Positions 9,663 to 18,406 of a stretch of 64,000 nt of DNA are shown here, in pieces (position 1 is the stretch's first letter; every line of letters begins with the position of its first letter). Below the pieces are notes generated by a model. That model had not been told where the DNA came from. It was given only the letters and a program-made list of their open reading frames with translations, and did no database searches. The stretch is taken from contig NZ_VCGY01000002.1 in assembly GCF_016597725.1 (NCBI RefSeq), positions 310,001 through 374,000 on the forward strand. Direction: 5' to 3'. This DNA comes from Marinobacter sp. 1-4A (GTDB lineage: Bacteria; Pseudomonadota; Gammaproteobacteria; Pseudomonadales; Oleiphilaceae). A program made the translations under genes and the position numbers.

Positions 9663-11246
9663 ATGCCTGAAGCTATCTGGATTTCTTTTGCGTTTGGCCT
9701 CGGCCTCTTGATGAAAGCCGTGGCCTTGCCGCCACTGGTCGGTTATCTGGCGGCCGGCTTCGTGCTCAGTGGCCTCGCTGCCAACCCGTCTATCGGCATT
9801 TCTGCCGAGCCCACAGCGGTTCTGGCTCACATCGCCCATCTGGGTGTATTGCTCATGCTGTTTACCGTGGGGCTAAAGCTCAAGCTCAAATCGGTGATCA
9901 GCCCGGAAGTCATTGGCGGCAGCCTGCTGCACTTTGCCATTACCTGCCTTGTGTTTACGCCGGGGCTTTACCTTCTGATGGACATAGACTGGTATGTCGC
10001 CTTCATGCTGGCAGTTGCCCTATCCTTCTCGTCTACCGTACTGGCAGCCAAGGTATTGGAAAGCAAGCGCGAGCTCAGAGCCTTTCACGGCCGGGTGTCC
10101 ATTGGCATTCTGATCATGCAAGACTTGATCGCTTTACTGGTGATGAGCCTAGCGGCAGGCCAAACACCTTCCGAGTGGGCATTGATCATCTTTGGTTTGC
10201 CCCTGTTGCGACCTTTGTTGTTCAAACTTCTGGATGCCAGCGGTCACGATGAACTGCTGGTGCTTTTGGGTATGCTGTTGGCACTGGTTCTCGGAGGTAT
10301 GGGTTTCGAAGCGGTCGGGCTTAGCTCAGAACTGGGCGCACTAATCTTTGGTGCCATTCTTGCGAACCACCCGCGCAGTCAAGAACTGGCCAAATCCCTG
10401 TGGAGCGTGAAAGAAATTTTTCTTGTAGGCTTCTTCCTGCAAATCGGTATCGGCGGCCTGCCAGACACCAACGCCATTATATTTGCTGTGGTGGCGGCGC
10501 TGGTGCTGCCCATTAAAGGCATTTTGTTTTTCTTCCTCATGTTGTTGTTCCGCCTGCGCGCCCGTAGTGGCTTCCTCACAGCGCTGGCGCTTACCAACTA
10601 CAGTGAGTTCGGGCTTATCGTCGCCAGCATTGCACTGCCGGAGTGGTTGGTGCCTCTGGCAATAACGGTAGCCTTGTCGTTCCTGATTTCCGCGCCGCTG
10701 AACCGTCTGGCCCACCCACTGTATGACCGTCTGGGCAATCGCCTTGTGGGTTTCGAGAGCCAAAAGCGGCATCCAGACGAGTTACCCGTTTCTCTGGGTG
10801 ACACCCGGGTTCTGGTTATGGGCATGGGGCGCACGGGAACCGCAGCCTACGATTGGCTGCAAACCACGGAAGCAAGATTGATGGCTCTGGATTCAGACTT
10901 TGCAAAGGTAGAGCGACACCAAAAGCAGGGTCGAAACGTGGTTTACGCCGATGCTGAAGACAAAACCTTTTGGGAAGCACTGCACATGCCCGCTCTGGAA
11001 GCGGTCATTCTTGCCATGAGCGACATAGAGGCAAAGCTTATCGCAGCGCAAAAGCTGCGCAAGCACGGTTATACTGGCTATATTGTTGCGCATACTATGT
11101 TCGAAGACGAAGCAAAGAGCATTCGTGAAGCCGGTGCGGACGATGCCTACCTCACCATGAGCGAAACCGGTGTGGCCTTGGCTAGTCACCTTCTTGAAAG
11201 GGCCCCGGTTACCTCACAAACACCGGTTTCAGACAAGGCAAGCTGA
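9663..11246 (+). CDS. KefB/YbaL-type monovalent cation:proton antiporter with TrkA-N domain
   Basis: An inner-membrane CPA2-family antiporter of 527 aa. About 11-13 hydrophobic segments cover residues 1-375. A cytosolic Rossmann TrkA-N domain follows, beginning RVLVMGMGRTGTAAYDWL (about residue 382). The ion is probably K+ or Na+ (family knowledge). It lacks the extended C-terminal tail of E. coli KefC. The convergent EgtB/SenA-like gene ends only 8 bp away, with no obvious terminator between them. Confidence 0.88.
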   Translation: MPEAIWISFAFGLGLLMKAVALPPLVGYLAAGFVLSGLAANPSIGISAEPTAVLAHIAHLGVLLMLFTVGLKLKLKSVISPEVIGGSLLHFAITCLVFTPGLYLLMDIDWYVAFMLAVALSFSSTVLAAKVLESKRELRAFHGRVSIGILIMQDLIALLVMSLAAGQTPSEWALIIFGLPLLRPLLFKLLDASGHDELLVLLGMLLALVLGGMGFEAVGLSSELGALIFGAILANHPRSQELAKSLWSVKEIFLVGFFLQIGIGGLPDTNAIIFAVVAALVLPIKGILFFFLMLLFRLRARSGFLTALALTNYSEFGLIVASIALPEWLVPLAITVALSFLISAPLNRLAHPLYDRLGNRLVGFESQKRHPDELPVSLGDTRVLVMGMGRTGTAAYDWLQTTEARLMALDSDFAKVERHQKQGRNVVYADAEDKTFWEALHMPALEAVILAMSDIEAKLIAAQKLRKHGYTGYIVAHTMFEDEAKSIREAGADDAYLTMSETGVALASHLLERAPVTSQTPVSDKAS

Positions 11247-11254
11247 ACTCTGCC

Positions 11255-12622
11255 TCAGGGCAAAGCACAGGTACGAAAGCCGGTGTATACGTCGTTTCTC
11301 TCGGGCAGATATGCCTGACGGTAGGTGCCACGAATCAAGCTGGATGAAGTGGCACAACTGCCACCCCTGCTCACCTTGTGGTCCCCGAACTGCAGCGTGG
11401 ACATGAACGGATACATGTCTATGCGAAAGCCGTCATACGGCAAAAACTGGCTGCTGGTCCACTCCCACACTGTGCCAATCATTTGGCGGCAGTCGAAAGG
11501 GCTGTCACCCTCGGAATAGTCTGTTACCGGGTTCTGCGCCATTCCACTGGCATTCATATCTGCATGCATGGCATCAGGACGCTTATTGCCCCAAGGGTAC
11601 TTGCTGAATGGCTCACCTTCGCGATTCCCAAGCGCTGCGGCCTCCCATTCTTGCTCGGTAGGCAAGCGCCGCCCCGCCCACCGACAGTAGGCTTCTGCCT
11701 CCCAGTAACTAACATGAGTGACTGGGGCGTTCGGATTCAACGGCTGCCAACGGTCAAACAAGCGCTCCTGCCACTGGCCATCATTCCAGCGCCAATAAAG
11801 CGGGTGCCGAGGTGTTTGCAGCTTAGGGGCTGACACCCCGTGAACCAGCGCCACATCAACCTCTGTTCTCAGCCATTTCTGGCCACCAAACGACCAAAGC
11901 TCGGTTTTTTGGTAACCACCATCCTCTACAAACGCCATAAACTCACGGTTGCTGACCAGATAACGGGAAATCGCAAACTCACCCAAACGCACTAGGTGGC
12001 GGGGTTTTTCCGCGTCGAAAGCAAAATCCTCCTTGGCATACTGCGGCGAGTCCCCCGGCATGCCAATGTACCAGTTACCGGCGGGAACAATGACATCACG
12101 CTGCGCTGTACTGGTGGCTTGCAGTTCACCCGGTGCGGAGCGTTTGAAGTCTGCACTTGGTGGCGGCGCGTAACCAACCGTTTGGCGGCACCACACTAGC
12201 GACTCTATGTGCATGTTCTGGTGAAAAATGGCGTAACGATATAGGTAAAGCTCGCGGTCTGTCAGCGGATTGAGCTCAACCCGCTTCGCCATTTTGTCGT
12301 AAACATGATCAAAATAGGCCAAGGTTTTTTCAAGGCCGGGAAACAGATCGTTGCGCCAGCGATCCCGGTGATCAATATGGAAGGAGTCCCATAAATCATC
12401 CATGGAAGGGTCAAAGCTGGCATCGCCATCCAGAAGATTGAACACAAACACTTCATAGAAAAAAGCAGCGTGGCCCATTTCCCACAGCGGTGGGTTCACG
12501 CCTGGGTGATAAGGTACCTCAAGCTGCTGTTCACTCAATGATGTAATGAGTTCTCGCGTTCTTAGTCGCGTGTGCGCAAGCGCCGCCAGCAATTCTGCCT
12601 TGTGCATGTGCTCCGCTTCCAT
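11255..12622 (-). CDS. EgtB/SenA-like non-heme iron synthase (DinB_2 plus FGE-sulfatase)
   Basis: A 455-aa protein of the sulfoxide/selenoneine synthase family. An N-terminal DinB-like helical domain carries the iron-ligand motif HxxxHxE (HQNMHIE). A C-terminal formylglycine-enzyme-like lectin domain contains GRRLPTEQEWEAA and the terminal FRTC. The NPPLWEMGH motif in the first helix region recalls SenA more than classic EgtB (recollection, not tested). No egtD methyltransferase and no senB/senC lie nearby. The start ATG at 12622 has a strong GGGGAG 6-7 bp upstream; the frame is open to 12691, overlapping the permease gene. Confidence 0.8.
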   Translation of the reverse strand: MEAEHMHKAELLAALAHTRLRTRELITSLSEQQLEVPYHPGVNPPLWEMGHAAFFYEVFVFNLLDGDASFDPSMDDLWDSFHIDHRDRWRNDLFPGLEKTLAYFDHVYDKMAKRVELNPLTDRELYLYRYAIFHQNMHIESLVWCRQTVGYAPPPSADFKRSAPGELQATSTAQRDVIVPAGNWYIGMPGDSPQYAKEDFAFDAEKPRHLVRLGEFAISRYLVSNREFMAFVEDGGYQKTELWSFGGQKWLRTEVDVALVHGVSAPKLQTPRHPLYWRWNDGQWQERLFDRWQPLNPNAPVTHVSYWEAEAYCRWAGRRLPTEQEWEAAALGNREGEPFSKYPWGNKRPDAMHADMNASGMAQNPVTDYSEGDSPFDCRQMIGTVWEWTSSQFLPYDGFRIDMYPFMSTLQFGDHKVSRGGSCATSSSLIRGTYRQAYLPERNDVYTGFRTCALP

Positions 12623-12656
12623 CGTGGCTCCCCAAACTTGTTTCATTTTTAAACGG

Positions 12657-14516
12657 TCATGTCCAAACCAGCATAATAACCGGCACCGCAACCACCGTAA
12701 CTATGGCCGTAAGGGGTAAACCCAAACGCCAATAGTCGCCAAATTCGTAACCTCCGGGCTCCATAACCAAAGCATTGGACTGGTGCCCTATGGGCGTCAT
12801 GAAGGCGCAGGAAGCACCCACGGCAACTGCCATCAATACCGCATCCGAAGGTATCTGCAGTTCATTTGCCAAGCTAAGCGCTATAGGTGCGACCACAATA
12901 GCGGCAGCCGCATTGTTTACTACGTTGGATAACAGCGTTGTGCCCACCAGTATCATGACTAATACCGACACAACTGAAAGGTTCTCACCCAAAGCCAACA
13001 TTTGGGCGGCTATCAACCCGGCTCCACCCGTGGTTTCCATGGCCTGCCCCACCGGTATCATAGCCGCCAGCAACACAATCACAGACCAATCTATAGACTT
13101 GTAGGCTTCCGCCGCAGATATGAGTTTAACCAGCACCATGGCAACTGCCCCGGCCACCAACGCCACAGGTGCTGAAAGTAGACCGGCAACAATTGCAACA
13201 ATACTGGCGAAAAAGATGCCTGATGCCATTGCGGTTTTGCGCGGAGACCCTAAGCGCAGCCCTCTCTCTGCAAGCGGCAAACAACCCAACTCTGCAAGAG
13301 TGCCAGCCAGAGAATCCTCAAAACCCTGAACCAGCAATATATCTCCAGCATTGAACCTGATATCGCCTATACGCCGCTTCAAGCGATAACCCAACCGTGC
13401 CACGGCAACCACGTTCAGCTGATTGCGCTCCCGCAACTTCAATCGGTTCGCCGTCTGCCCTACCAAAGACGACTCGGGCGCGATAACCGCCTCCACAAGA
13501 TGCAGTTCGCCTTTCTCCATCCGAACGGAGGCTGTTTTTTCATCGTCTTTGCTTTCCGGTTCGGCTGATTCCGTTGCGGCTTCAGGGCTGCTGCCTTCAC
13601 TGTCGCCGTCCGCCTCTTTGCTGTCCATATCCTGATGTGCAAGCTTCAGACCTGTTTTATCAAGAAACGTTTGCAAGCTTTCAGTGTCGGCCTCAACAAG
13701 CAACACGTCACCTTCGCGCATGATTTTATAGGTGGAAGGCACAGCATGGCGCTGTTCGCCACGAATCAAAGCAAGTACAACAAGGTCCGGTTCGTCTCCG
13801 GCACTCGTTATCAGGCTGTGCAAAGTTCCGCCCGCATGGGGGGAGTCTTCCGGAATACGCAACTCGGTAACATATTCACCAACACTGAACAGCTTGCTGC
13901 CAGCAGAGTTGTCTTCCCTGCGGGGCGTAAAACGCCAGCCGATCAGGGTAATAAAGGCAATACCTGCCAGCGTGATCGCCACGCCTACAGGGGCAAAATC
14001 AAACAGCCCAAAGTTGCCGCTTTCGCGATAGGAGGCAATGATGATATTGGGCGGGGTGCCGATAAGTGTCATGGTGCCGCCGAGCAAAGAACCGAAAGCC
14101 AGCGGCATTAGCAGCAATGAAGGCGAGCGCCCTGCTTCCCGCGACATCCAGATAGCCACCGGCATCAGCAGCGCAAGCGCACCAACGTTGTTAATGAACC
14201 CGGAGCAAAGCGCAACCACGCTGGTGAGGGTAAGCACCTGCAGTGTGGGCCTGTGGCCAATTTTACCTAGCAGACGTGCGATATTATCTACCACACCTCC
14301 ATTCACCAAGCCCTGACTGATCACCAGTACCGCAGCCACAGTGATCACAGCAGGATGGCCAAAACCGGCAAACAATTCCTCCGTGGGCACCAATCCGGTT
14401 ATTGCCACCGCCAAGAGCGCCAGCATGGCAACCACATCAAAGCGCAGGCGGTTCCACACAAACATGGCAAGTGTGATTCCGAGCACCGCAAATACAATGC
14501 CTTGCTCGATACTCAA
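12657..14516 (-). CDS. SLC13/DASS-type permease with two TrkA-C (RCK_C) domains
   Basis: An inner-membrane anion or dicarboxylate transporter of 619 aa. N-terminal and C-terminal hydrophobic blocks flank a cytoplasmic insert of about residues 180-420 that contains two RCK_C-like domains. These are joined by an acidic linker (DSKEADGDSEGSSPEAAT...). The layout is typical of SLC13 permeases annotated for sulfate or carboxylates; the substrate is unknown. It is followed 34 bp later by the EgtB/SenA-like gene, suggesting one transcript. Confidence 0.85.
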   Translation of the reverse strand: MSIEQGIVFAVLGITLAMFVWNRLRFDVVAMLALLAVAITGLVPTEELFAGFGHPAVITVAAVLVISQGLVNGGVVDNIARLLGKIGHRPTLQVLTLTSVVALCSGFINNVGALALLMPVAIWMSREAGRSPSLLLMPLAFGSLLGGTMTLIGTPPNIIIASYRESGNFGLFDFAPVGVAITLAGIAFITLIGWRFTPRREDNSAGSKLFSVGEYVTELRIPEDSPHAGGTLHSLITSAGDEPDLVVLALIRGEQRHAVPSTYKIMREGDVLLVEADTESLQTFLDKTGLKLAHQDMDSKEADGDSEGSSPEAATESAEPESKDDEKTASVRMEKGELHLVEAVIAPESSLVGQTANRLKLRERNQLNVVAVARLGYRLKRRIGDIRFNAGDILLVQGFEDSLAGTLAELGCLPLAERGLRLGSPRKTAMASGIFFASIVAIVAGLLSAPVALVAGAVAMVLVKLISAAEAYKSIDWSVIVLLAAMIPVGQAMETTGGAGLIAAQMLALGENLSVVSVLVMILVGTTLLSNVVNNAAAAIVVAPIALSLANELQIPSDAVLMAVAVGASCAFMTPIGHQSNALVMEPGGYEFGDYWRLGLPLTAIVTVVAVPVIMLVWT

Positions 14517-14567
14517 GGTTGATCTCCTATTCCTTTAGAGGTAACTGAATATAGCAAAGCCCAAAAC

Positions 14568-14604
14568 AAAAACCCCGCGAACTGTCTCCAGTTGCGGGGT
14601 TTTT
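14568..14604 (-). terminator. Intrinsic terminator for aceA (works on both strands)
   Basis: The hairpin has a long interrupted stem: ACCCCGC pairs with GCGGGGT, extended inwards by AACTG/CAGTT around TCTC. It is flanked by A5 and T5 runs on the two sides, so it could stop transcription in either direction. It lies about 47 bp after the aceA stop. Confidence 0.85.
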
Positions 14605-14606
14605 AT

Positions 14607-14629
14607 GCTCCCGGAACAACTCCGGGAGC
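14607..14629. repeat. Second hairpin between aceA stop and its terminator
   Basis: A perfect 8-bp stem, GCTCCCGG / CCGGGAGC with a 7-nt loop, is placed just before the terminator on the aceA transcript. It probably protects the aceA mRNA 3' end or adds to termination. Confidence 0.5.
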
Positions 14630-14650
14630 GGGGTGCTATTAACCGTTCAA

Positions 14651-16243
14651 TTAACCGAACTGGTTCATAGTGTTATCAGCACCACCGGCTTTCAGCGCAG
14701 CATCACCTGCAAAGAATTCCTTGTGGTCGTCACCGATGTTAGAACCAGCCATGTCCTGGTGCTTAACAGTGGCGATACCCTGACGGATCTCTTCACGCTG
14801 AACACCTTTAACGTAGGCCAGCATGCCTTCGTCGCCGAAGTAACCTTTAGCCAGGTTGTCGGTAGACAGGGCCGCAGTGTGGTAAGTCGGCAGAGTGATC
14901 AAGTGGTGGAATACACCCGCTTCACGTGCAGCGTCGCGCTGGAAGTTAGCAGTCCACTCGTCAGCCAGCTTGCCCAGCTCGGTGTTGTCGTATTCTGCAC
15001 TCATCAGCTTGGCGCGGTCGTAGGCAGAAACATCTTTGCCTTCTTCCTGCATGGCATCGAATACCTGCTGACGGAAGTTCAGAGTCCAGTTGAAGGACGG
15101 GCTGTTGTTGTAAACCAGCTTGGCATCGGGAACAACTTCCTTGATGCGGTTTACCATGGCAGCGATCTGACCAACGTGAGGCTTCTCAGTCTCGATCCAC
15201 AGCATGTCGGCGCCGTTCTGCAGGCTAGTGATGCAGTCCAGAACAACACGATCTTCACCAGAACCTTCTTTGAACTGGAACAGGCCAGAAGCCAGACGCT
15301 TAGGCTTCAGCAGCTTGCCGTTAGACTTGATTACAACGTCGCCGTTCTCGATCTGGGAAGCGTCTTCGATGTACTCGCCATCGATGAAGCTGTTGTACTG
15401 GTCACCCAGGTCTCCCGGCTCGTTGGTTACAGCGATCTGCTTGGTCAGGCCAGCACCCAGAGAGTCGGTACGAGCAACGATAACACCGTCGTCCACACCC
15501 AGCTCAAGGAACGCCAGACGAACAGCGTTGATCTTGGACAGGAAGTCGGCGTGAGGAACGGTTACTTTACCGTCCTGGTGGCCACACTGCTTCTCGTCAG
15601 ACACCTGATTTTCGATCTGGATGCAGCAAGCACCCGCTTCGATCATCTTCTTGGCCAGCAGGTAGGTTGCTTCGTCGTTACCGAAACCGGCGTCGATGTC
15701 TGCAATGATGGGCACAACGTGAGTTTCGTGGTTGTCGATCTGCTTGGTCAGCTCAGCAGCCTTGGCGCTGTCGCCCGCTTTTTCAGCAGCTTCCAGATCG
15801 CGGAACAGGTGGTTCAGTTCCCATGCATCAGCCTGACGCAGGAAAGTGTACAGTTCTTCGATCAGACCAGGAACAGCGGTTTTCTCGTGCATGGACTGGT
15901 CAGGCAGAGGACCAAACTCGGAACGCAGAGCGGCAACCATCCAGCCAGACAGGTACAAGTAGCGACGCTTGGTGTTACCAAAGTGCTTCTTGATAGCGAT
16001 CATTTTCTGCTGGCCGATAAAACCATGCCAGCAACCCAGAGACTGGGTGTACTTGGAAGAATCGGCATCGTAGGCAGCCATATCTTCACGCATAATCTTT
16101 GCAGTGTACTTGGCGATGTCCAGACCAGTCTTGAACTTGTTCTGGGCGCGCATACGTGCGGCGTGCTTGGGGTTGATGGCGTGCCAAGTCGGGTTTTGCT
16201 TCACAATGGAAGCAATGCTATCGACGTCTTTTGCGTAAGGCAT
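14651..16243 (-). CDS. aceA: Isocitrate lyase
   Basis: Glyoxylate-shunt enzyme that splits isocitrate into succinate and glyoxylate, needed for growth on acetate, fatty acids or alkanes. The catalytic Cys lies in KQCGH (about residue 220). The metal-binding DIDAGFGN segment and the NNSPSFNW active-site loop are present. At 530 aa it is the longer form seen in Pseudomonas, Acinetobacter and Marinobacter rather than the 434-aa E. coli form. It stands alone with its own terminator; no aceB or aceK is in the window. Confidence 0.96.
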   Translation of the reverse strand: MPYAKDVDSIASIVKQNPTWHAINPKHAARMRAQNKFKTGLDIAKYTAKIMREDMAAYDADSSKYTQSLGCWHGFIGQQKMIAIKKHFGNTKRRYLYLSGWMVAALRSEFGPLPDQSMHEKTAVPGLIEELYTFLRQADAWELNHLFRDLEAAEKAGDSAKAAELTKQIDNHETHVVPIIADIDAGFGNDEATYLLAKKMIEAGACCIQIENQVSDEKQCGHQDGKVTVPHADFLSKINAVRLAFLELGVDDGVIVARTDSLGAGLTKQIAVTNEPGDLGDQYNSFIDGEYIEDASQIENGDVVIKSNGKLLKPKRLASGLFQFKEGSGEDRVVLDCITSLQNGADMLWIETEKPHVGQIAAMVNRIKEVVPDAKLVYNNSPSFNWTLNFRQQVFDAMQEEGKDVSAYDRAKLMSAEYDNTELGKLADEWTANFQRDAAREAGVFHHLITLPTYHTAALSTDNLAKGYFGDEGMLAYVKGVQREEIRQGIATVKHQDMAGSNIGDDHKEFFAGDAALKAGGADNTMNQFG

Positions 16244-16355
16244 GAGCTCGATCCTCAGTGTGTTGATGAAAAAATTAGTGAATGGTACCCGGGGAAAACA
16301 CCGGGCTACTTACGGCGTTGGCAGTACTTTAATGGCTTAGGATTTATAATTGAAA

Positions 16356-16386
16356 TTTATATGATCTATTTTCAGCATTTTCTCAA
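16356..16386 (-). promoter_or_regulatory. Possible sigma70-type promoter for aceA
   Basis: On the minus strand, TTGAGA (16386-16381) is followed after about 18-19 bp by an AT-rich -10-like element (ATATAA/TATAAA). It is about 115 bp upstream of the aceA start, in the AT-richest part of the 201-bp gap. The match is by eye only. No other gene is seen in this gap. Confidence 0.3.
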
Positions 16387-16444
16387 TGAATACCAACAAT
16401 GACTGCACACAACTTAGCCAAACAACCTTGCAACGGGCCAAGCT

Positions 16445-18406
16445 TCAAGACTGACACAAGACCACAAGCCGATCGCCAACCTGCAGCTCCAGATACTGCC
16501 TGCGCGGAGGGTTTATCAGCAGATGCCTACCGCGGGCGTCTGCAGTAGCGCGAAATACACCAAGCGCCACTTCGCCTTCCGCTGCCAGCACCTTTTCCAG
16601 CACATGAAAATCAGCACTTGCTGGCAAAGGGTAATCTTCTGGATCCCGAAACCGGATCTCGGCGCCACCAACGGTGAACAGCTCATCCAATACCACCCTA
16701 AGTTCCCGGCGCAAGGCCACCTGAGCCAATATGTGGCTGAGAATCATCGGGCTTATAAGCATTTCGCTCTGGTGGCCATAGAGCAGTTGCCGGTTGTCTG
16801 GGTCACTCAACTCCATAATGAGTTGGGGTCGCCCGGAGGCCTCCGCCAATATGTCTTCAAGCTGCAGGTAGCCCACCATGGTTCGTGCATCGGCCTCTTC
16901 TCCAGAGGCCAGTCGGTCGCTACTAAGCAGTATAATCGTGTCGTAGCCAGCCGGATTGATCCGGCGCAATTCATCTTCAACCATGTAGTCCGCTTCAATG
17001 TGGCTATAGCCTTCAAGCGATTTGCCAGCGGCATAACGGTTAAGCGCCTGTTCACGCTCGGATGCGGATACAACAGAGACGATATCCAGTACCGGCTGGC
17101 CCGGACCATAACTGGCGAACTCCGCCATTAAACTTGGCACCCGGCGGTTCCAACCCAGCAAGAGTATGCGGCGCCCCTCCAGACCCTCCCCACGCACGGA
17201 ACGTTTCGCTTCGCTACGATTTATCTGCGGCAAAGCCTGTGCTTTCGGGTCGGCATCGGTTTCGGAATAGTCTCTGGCCATCATTACAACCCGGTCTTCA
17301 GCTTCGATGCGCGTATCGGAGGGCGCTGCCAGACGAATATCCCAACTTTGGCCACTGCGGCGAAGCAGGCCAAGCACGATAACATTCGGGCGGACGGCTG
17401 CCAGCTCACCAAGAGACAAACCCGCTACCGTCTCACCACCGCGAACATAAATTTCATTGCCCGCACCGGCCGTAAGCAGTTCGTTATAGATTTCAGATAA
17501 TCCCGGGTGCAACACGTTCTGCACCATCAGGCGACTGATGGTGGCGTTGCCCGCGACCACCTCCACAGCGCCGGGATAGGCCCGCTCTACCACGGGCAGT
17601 TTTCGGACATCCTGAATCTCAGCCACCACAAAGGGCAAAGGCGCCTGATACTGGCGCGCCTGCGCCGCAATCGAAAGCAGCGCTTTAACGGTTTCTACAT
17701 CCGAGGTGACCAGGCTGCCCGCCTCGTACACGGCACTGGGCACGATAACCGCAGCCGCATCAAGACAAGCGACACGGTGCAAAGCGTCCGGTTGAATGGC
17801 AGAGCCAGAGCGCAGGATGATCTGACGAGCCCGACGACCAATACCCGGCTCTGCACGCAGTTCGTGAACCTGCTCCGCAGAAGCATCTTCAGATAAAACG
17901 ACGAGGTTCAGCTTCTGGGTATCATGCTTTTCCAGAAACCGACGCATGCGACCGGAAGAGCCCAGCAACTCAGCAAGCAAAGGCAGGGTTTGGCTGGTCC
18001 AGCCCAACACGACCACATGGTTTTTTAAGGTTACCGGAGTGAGGCCACGTTCGAGATCCGCCATTTTGGCAATCAGCCAGCGCGTCAGTATTGCGACCAG
18101 CGTGCCCATAAACACCACGTACCCGCTAACAGTCAGCAGTGTAGAGACAAAGCGCTGCCAGGTGCCTACATCGTCACCCAGATAACCGGGGTCGGTCAGG
18201 CGAAGAAAAGCCCACCAGACAGCAGAGCCCGGATCATCAAACTCACCACCCTGCGGAACCACCAGCAGCCCCCCGATCAGCGAGATAAGGCCAATAAAAA
18301 TACCCACCACTAGCAGCTGGAAGCCTGCACCTTTTACTAGTTGTCGCTCAACAATAAACTTCACACGGTCGACGACGCGAAACGGCAACATGGCGGTTTT
18401 TTTCAT
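16445..18406 (-). CDS. CASTOR/POLLUX-like ion channel with tandem RCK-type domains
   Basis: A 653-aa inner-membrane protein. Two N-terminal membrane helices (about residues 29-50 and 85-110) flank a pore-like segment rich in Trp/Leu/Gly (WWAFLRLTDPGYLG). Two Rossmann modules follow, starting NHVVVLGW (about 130) and RRILLLGWNRR (about 410). This is the architecture of the CASTOR/POLLUX/SYM8 channel family. Its ATG overlaps the stop of the upstream SulP gene (ATGA), so the two are translationally coupled. Confidence 0.82.
   Translation of the reverse strand: MKKTAMLPFRVVDRVKFIVERQLVKGAGFQLLVVGIFIGLISLIGGLLVVPQGGEFDDPGSAVWWAFLRLTDPGYLGDDVGTWQRFVSTLLTVSGYVVFMGTLVAILTRWLIAKMADLERGLTPVTLKNHVVVLGWTSQTLPLLAELLGSSGRMRRFLEKHDTQKLNLVVLSEDASAEQVHELRAEPGIGRRARQIILRSGSAIQPDALHRVACLDAAAVIVPSAVYEAGSLVTSDVETVKALLSIAAQARQYQAPLPFVVAEIQDVRKLPVVERAYPGAVEVVAGNATISRLMVQNVLHPGLSEIYNELLTAGAGNEIYVRGGETVAGLSLGELAAVRPNVIVLGLLRRSGQSWDIRLAAPSDTRIEAEDRVVMMARDYSETDADPKAQALPQINRSEAKRSVRGEGLEGRRILLLGWNRRVPSLMAEFASYGPGQPVLDIVSVVSASEREQALNRYAAGKSLEGYSHIEADYMVEDELRRINPAGYDTIILLSSDRLASGEEADARTMVGYLQLEDILAEASGRPQLIMELSDPDNRQLLYGHQSEMLISPMILSHILAQVALRRELRVVLDELFTVGGAEIRFRDPEDYPLPASADFHVLEKVLAAEGEVALGVFRATADARGRHLLINPPRRQYLELQVGDRLVVLCQS

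Noticed and set aside
14633..16402. 589-codon open frame on the + strand opposite aceA
   Set aside because: It is the complement of isocitrate lyase. The long frame results from strong codon bias; aceA motifs are clear on the minus strand.
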